A program made the translations under genes and the position numbers. This document shows, in pieces, positions 5,323 through 6,255 of a DNA stretch of 6,255 bases (within the stretch, counting starts at the first letter, position 1; each line of letters begins with the position of its first letter). Below the pieces are notes generated by a model. That model saw only the letters and a list, made by a program, of their open reading frames with translations. It searched no databases and had not been told where the DNA came from. The stretch comes from an uncultured Eubacteriales bacterium (GTDB taxonomy: Bacteria; Bacillota_I; Bacilli_A; RF39; UBA660): assembly GCA_900321645.1 (NCBI GenBank), contig ONWZ01000135.1, positions 1 through 6,255 of the forward strand. Direction: 5' to 3'.

Positions 5323-6255
5323 TAACTTCTTCCCATCTCTTAGTTAATTTTTCTTTAGTAGCGATGCTGTCAACACCTGTCATATCAGCATCTTTTAAGT
5401 TTTCTGGATAATTAGCAACTTGATTGTTTTGATCAACTAGAATTATATCTGGCATATAATGTTCTTTATCATAACGTCCAAATTCATTAATAACAAATTC
5501 AAATACTTCTTTAACATGATCTTTTTCATCATGACCTTTAACGATACCACATGATGTTGTATTATATGGTGAACCAGTTTCTAGTTCCACAATACTATAG
5601 TTATAGCCTTCGTTGATAGCTTGTACACCTTGGGCAGTCATACCCATGGCAATGGCAATTTCACCTTGTTTTAGTAAGTTTGTTGGGCCTGATCCTGAAG
5701 TTGTAAACTCTCTCATATTTTCTTTTAATTTCTTGAAGTATTCAACTGCTTCATCTTCACCCATAATGTTTACAGCATTTAAGAAGAAGCCATAACCAGT
5801 TCCTGATGTTTTTGGATCTGGCATTGCAATTAAATTTTTATATTCTGGTTTTAGTAAATCAGCATATGTTTTTGGAACACTTAAATTGTGTTCAGCTAAG
5901 TATTTATTATCAACGATAATATTTAGGGTATACTTGACCCAAGTTAAATAGTTACTAGCAGTATTAACGCCGTCTAGATAGATACTATCATCAAACCATG
6001 ATAGATCAGCAAAATTTTCCTGGACATTAGCCATATGGGCTGTCTCAAGGTCGATAACAATATCAGCTTCAACTTTTTCACCTTCAGCTTTTATCTTGGC
6101 AGCACTATTACCAGTACTCATGTGTTGAACAACAATGTTCAATTCAGGAAACTTATCTTTAAGTTGTTCCTTTAATTCTTGGTCCCTTTCTTCTTCTTGG
6201 CAAGAATAAATGACTACATCAGCTTTTTTGCCACAAGCAGTCATAGTTAGTGTCA
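5315..6255 (-). CDS. Substrate-binding lipoprotein of ABC importer (2-aminoethylphosphonate/iron/polyamine class), 5' end cut
   Basis: The reading frame is open to the window edge: codons T-L-T precede the methionine at 6244. The stretch LTMTACGKK is the end of a lipoprotein signal peptide with the lipidated cysteine at 6235-6233. The methionine is therefore internal, and the true start, about 15-20 codons further, is outside. Numbering from that methionine, the mature protein starts at C4, opens with DVVIYSCQEEERDQEL (9-24) and contains MPDPKTSGTGYGFF (141-154) and TTSGSGPTNLLKQGEIAIAM (181-200). These are hallmarks of the family that includes the iron-binding FbpA/AfuA and the phosphonate-binding PhnS. 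The adjacent tyrosine pair used by FbpA to hold iron is absent, which argues against iron. It would hand the substrate to the fused permease encoded two genes on. Binding of 2-aminoethylphosphonate is a reasonable guess given the LicC-like and LicD-type neighbours; polyamine, choline or a phosphate ester are alternatives. Confidence 0.88.
   Translation of the reverse strand, partial: TLTMTACGKKADVVIYSCQEEERDQELKEQLKDKFPELNIVVQHMSTGNSAAKIKAEGEKVEADIVIDLETAHMANVQENFADLSWFDDSIYLDGVNTASNYLTWVKYTLNIIVDNKYLAEHNLSVPKTYADLLKPEYKNLIAMPDPKTSGTGYGFFLNAVNIMGEDEAVEYFKKLKENMREFTTSGSGPTNLLKQGEIAIAMGMTAQGVQAINEGYNYSIVELETGSPYNTTSCGIVKGHDEKDHVKEVFEFVINEFGRYDKEHYMPDIILVDQNNQVANYPENLKDADMTGVDSIATKEKLTKRWEEVNG

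Noticed and set aside
6242..6244. ATG at 6244 as the start of the binding-protein gene
   Set aside because: The frame stays open to the window edge, and the methionine sits at position -3 of a lipobox (MTAC), so it is the end of a signal peptide, not a start.
4561..6255. Iron(III) importer (Fbp/Afu type)
   Set aside because: The ATPase and fused permease would fit, but the binding protein lacks the adjacent tyrosine pair and the operon continues into a LicC-like enzyme, which has no link to iron.
1..6255. Mollicute genetic code with TGA as tryptophan
   Set aside because: Tryptophans in the genes checked (LtaS-type and binding protein) use TGG, all genes end in TAA, and full-length proteins are obtained without reading TGA.
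1..6255. CRISPR array, tRNA, rRNA, insertion sequence or phage remnants
   Set aside because: No spaced direct repeats, cloverleaf, transposase or long inverted repeats were seen; nearly the whole window is occupied by the six genes.

Overview
The window is AT-rich. All recognisable genes lie on the minus strand, are tightly packed, end in TAA and use TGG for tryptophan. This points to a low-GC Firmicute of the Bacilli/Erysipelotrichia or related kind with the standard bacterial code, not a Mycoplasma-type code. The lipoprotein, the LTA-synthase-type enzyme and the LicD-type protein suggest a Gram-positive style envelope carrying a phosphate-linked surface polymer. Genus cannot be read from the sequence.

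Layout in the direction of transcription (right to left): (1) an ABC-importer substrate-binding lipoprotein, cut by the right edge of the window; (2) its ATPase; (3) a fused two-domain permease; (4) a winged-helix/LicC-like nucleotidyltransferase. Consecutive genes in this block overlap by 8, 1 and 17 nt, so it reads as one translationally coupled operon. A gap of about 70 nt follows, with an AT-only-but-one hairpin and a candidate promoter. Then come (5) an LtaS-type membrane phosphoglycerol transferase, a clear hairpin terminator and a second candidate promoter, and (6) the first 39 codons of a LicD-family gene, cut by the left edge. That last gene is too short to stand out as an ORF, but its motif is distinctive.

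Taken together, the genes suggest an uptake-activation-transfer pathway. The importer brings in a small amino-phosphonate or choline-type molecule. The LicC-like enzyme activates it as a CMP/CDP derivative. The LicD-type enzyme attaches it to a surface polymer, which the LtaS-type enzyme may build. The importer resembles the 2-aminoethylphosphonate/iron/polyamine group rather than the LicB choline permease, and no LicA-type kinase lies in the window. This raises the possibility that the substituent is imported already carrying phosphorus (2-aminoethylphosphonate or phosphocholine). The individual family calls are well supported; the substrate and the pathway are inference.
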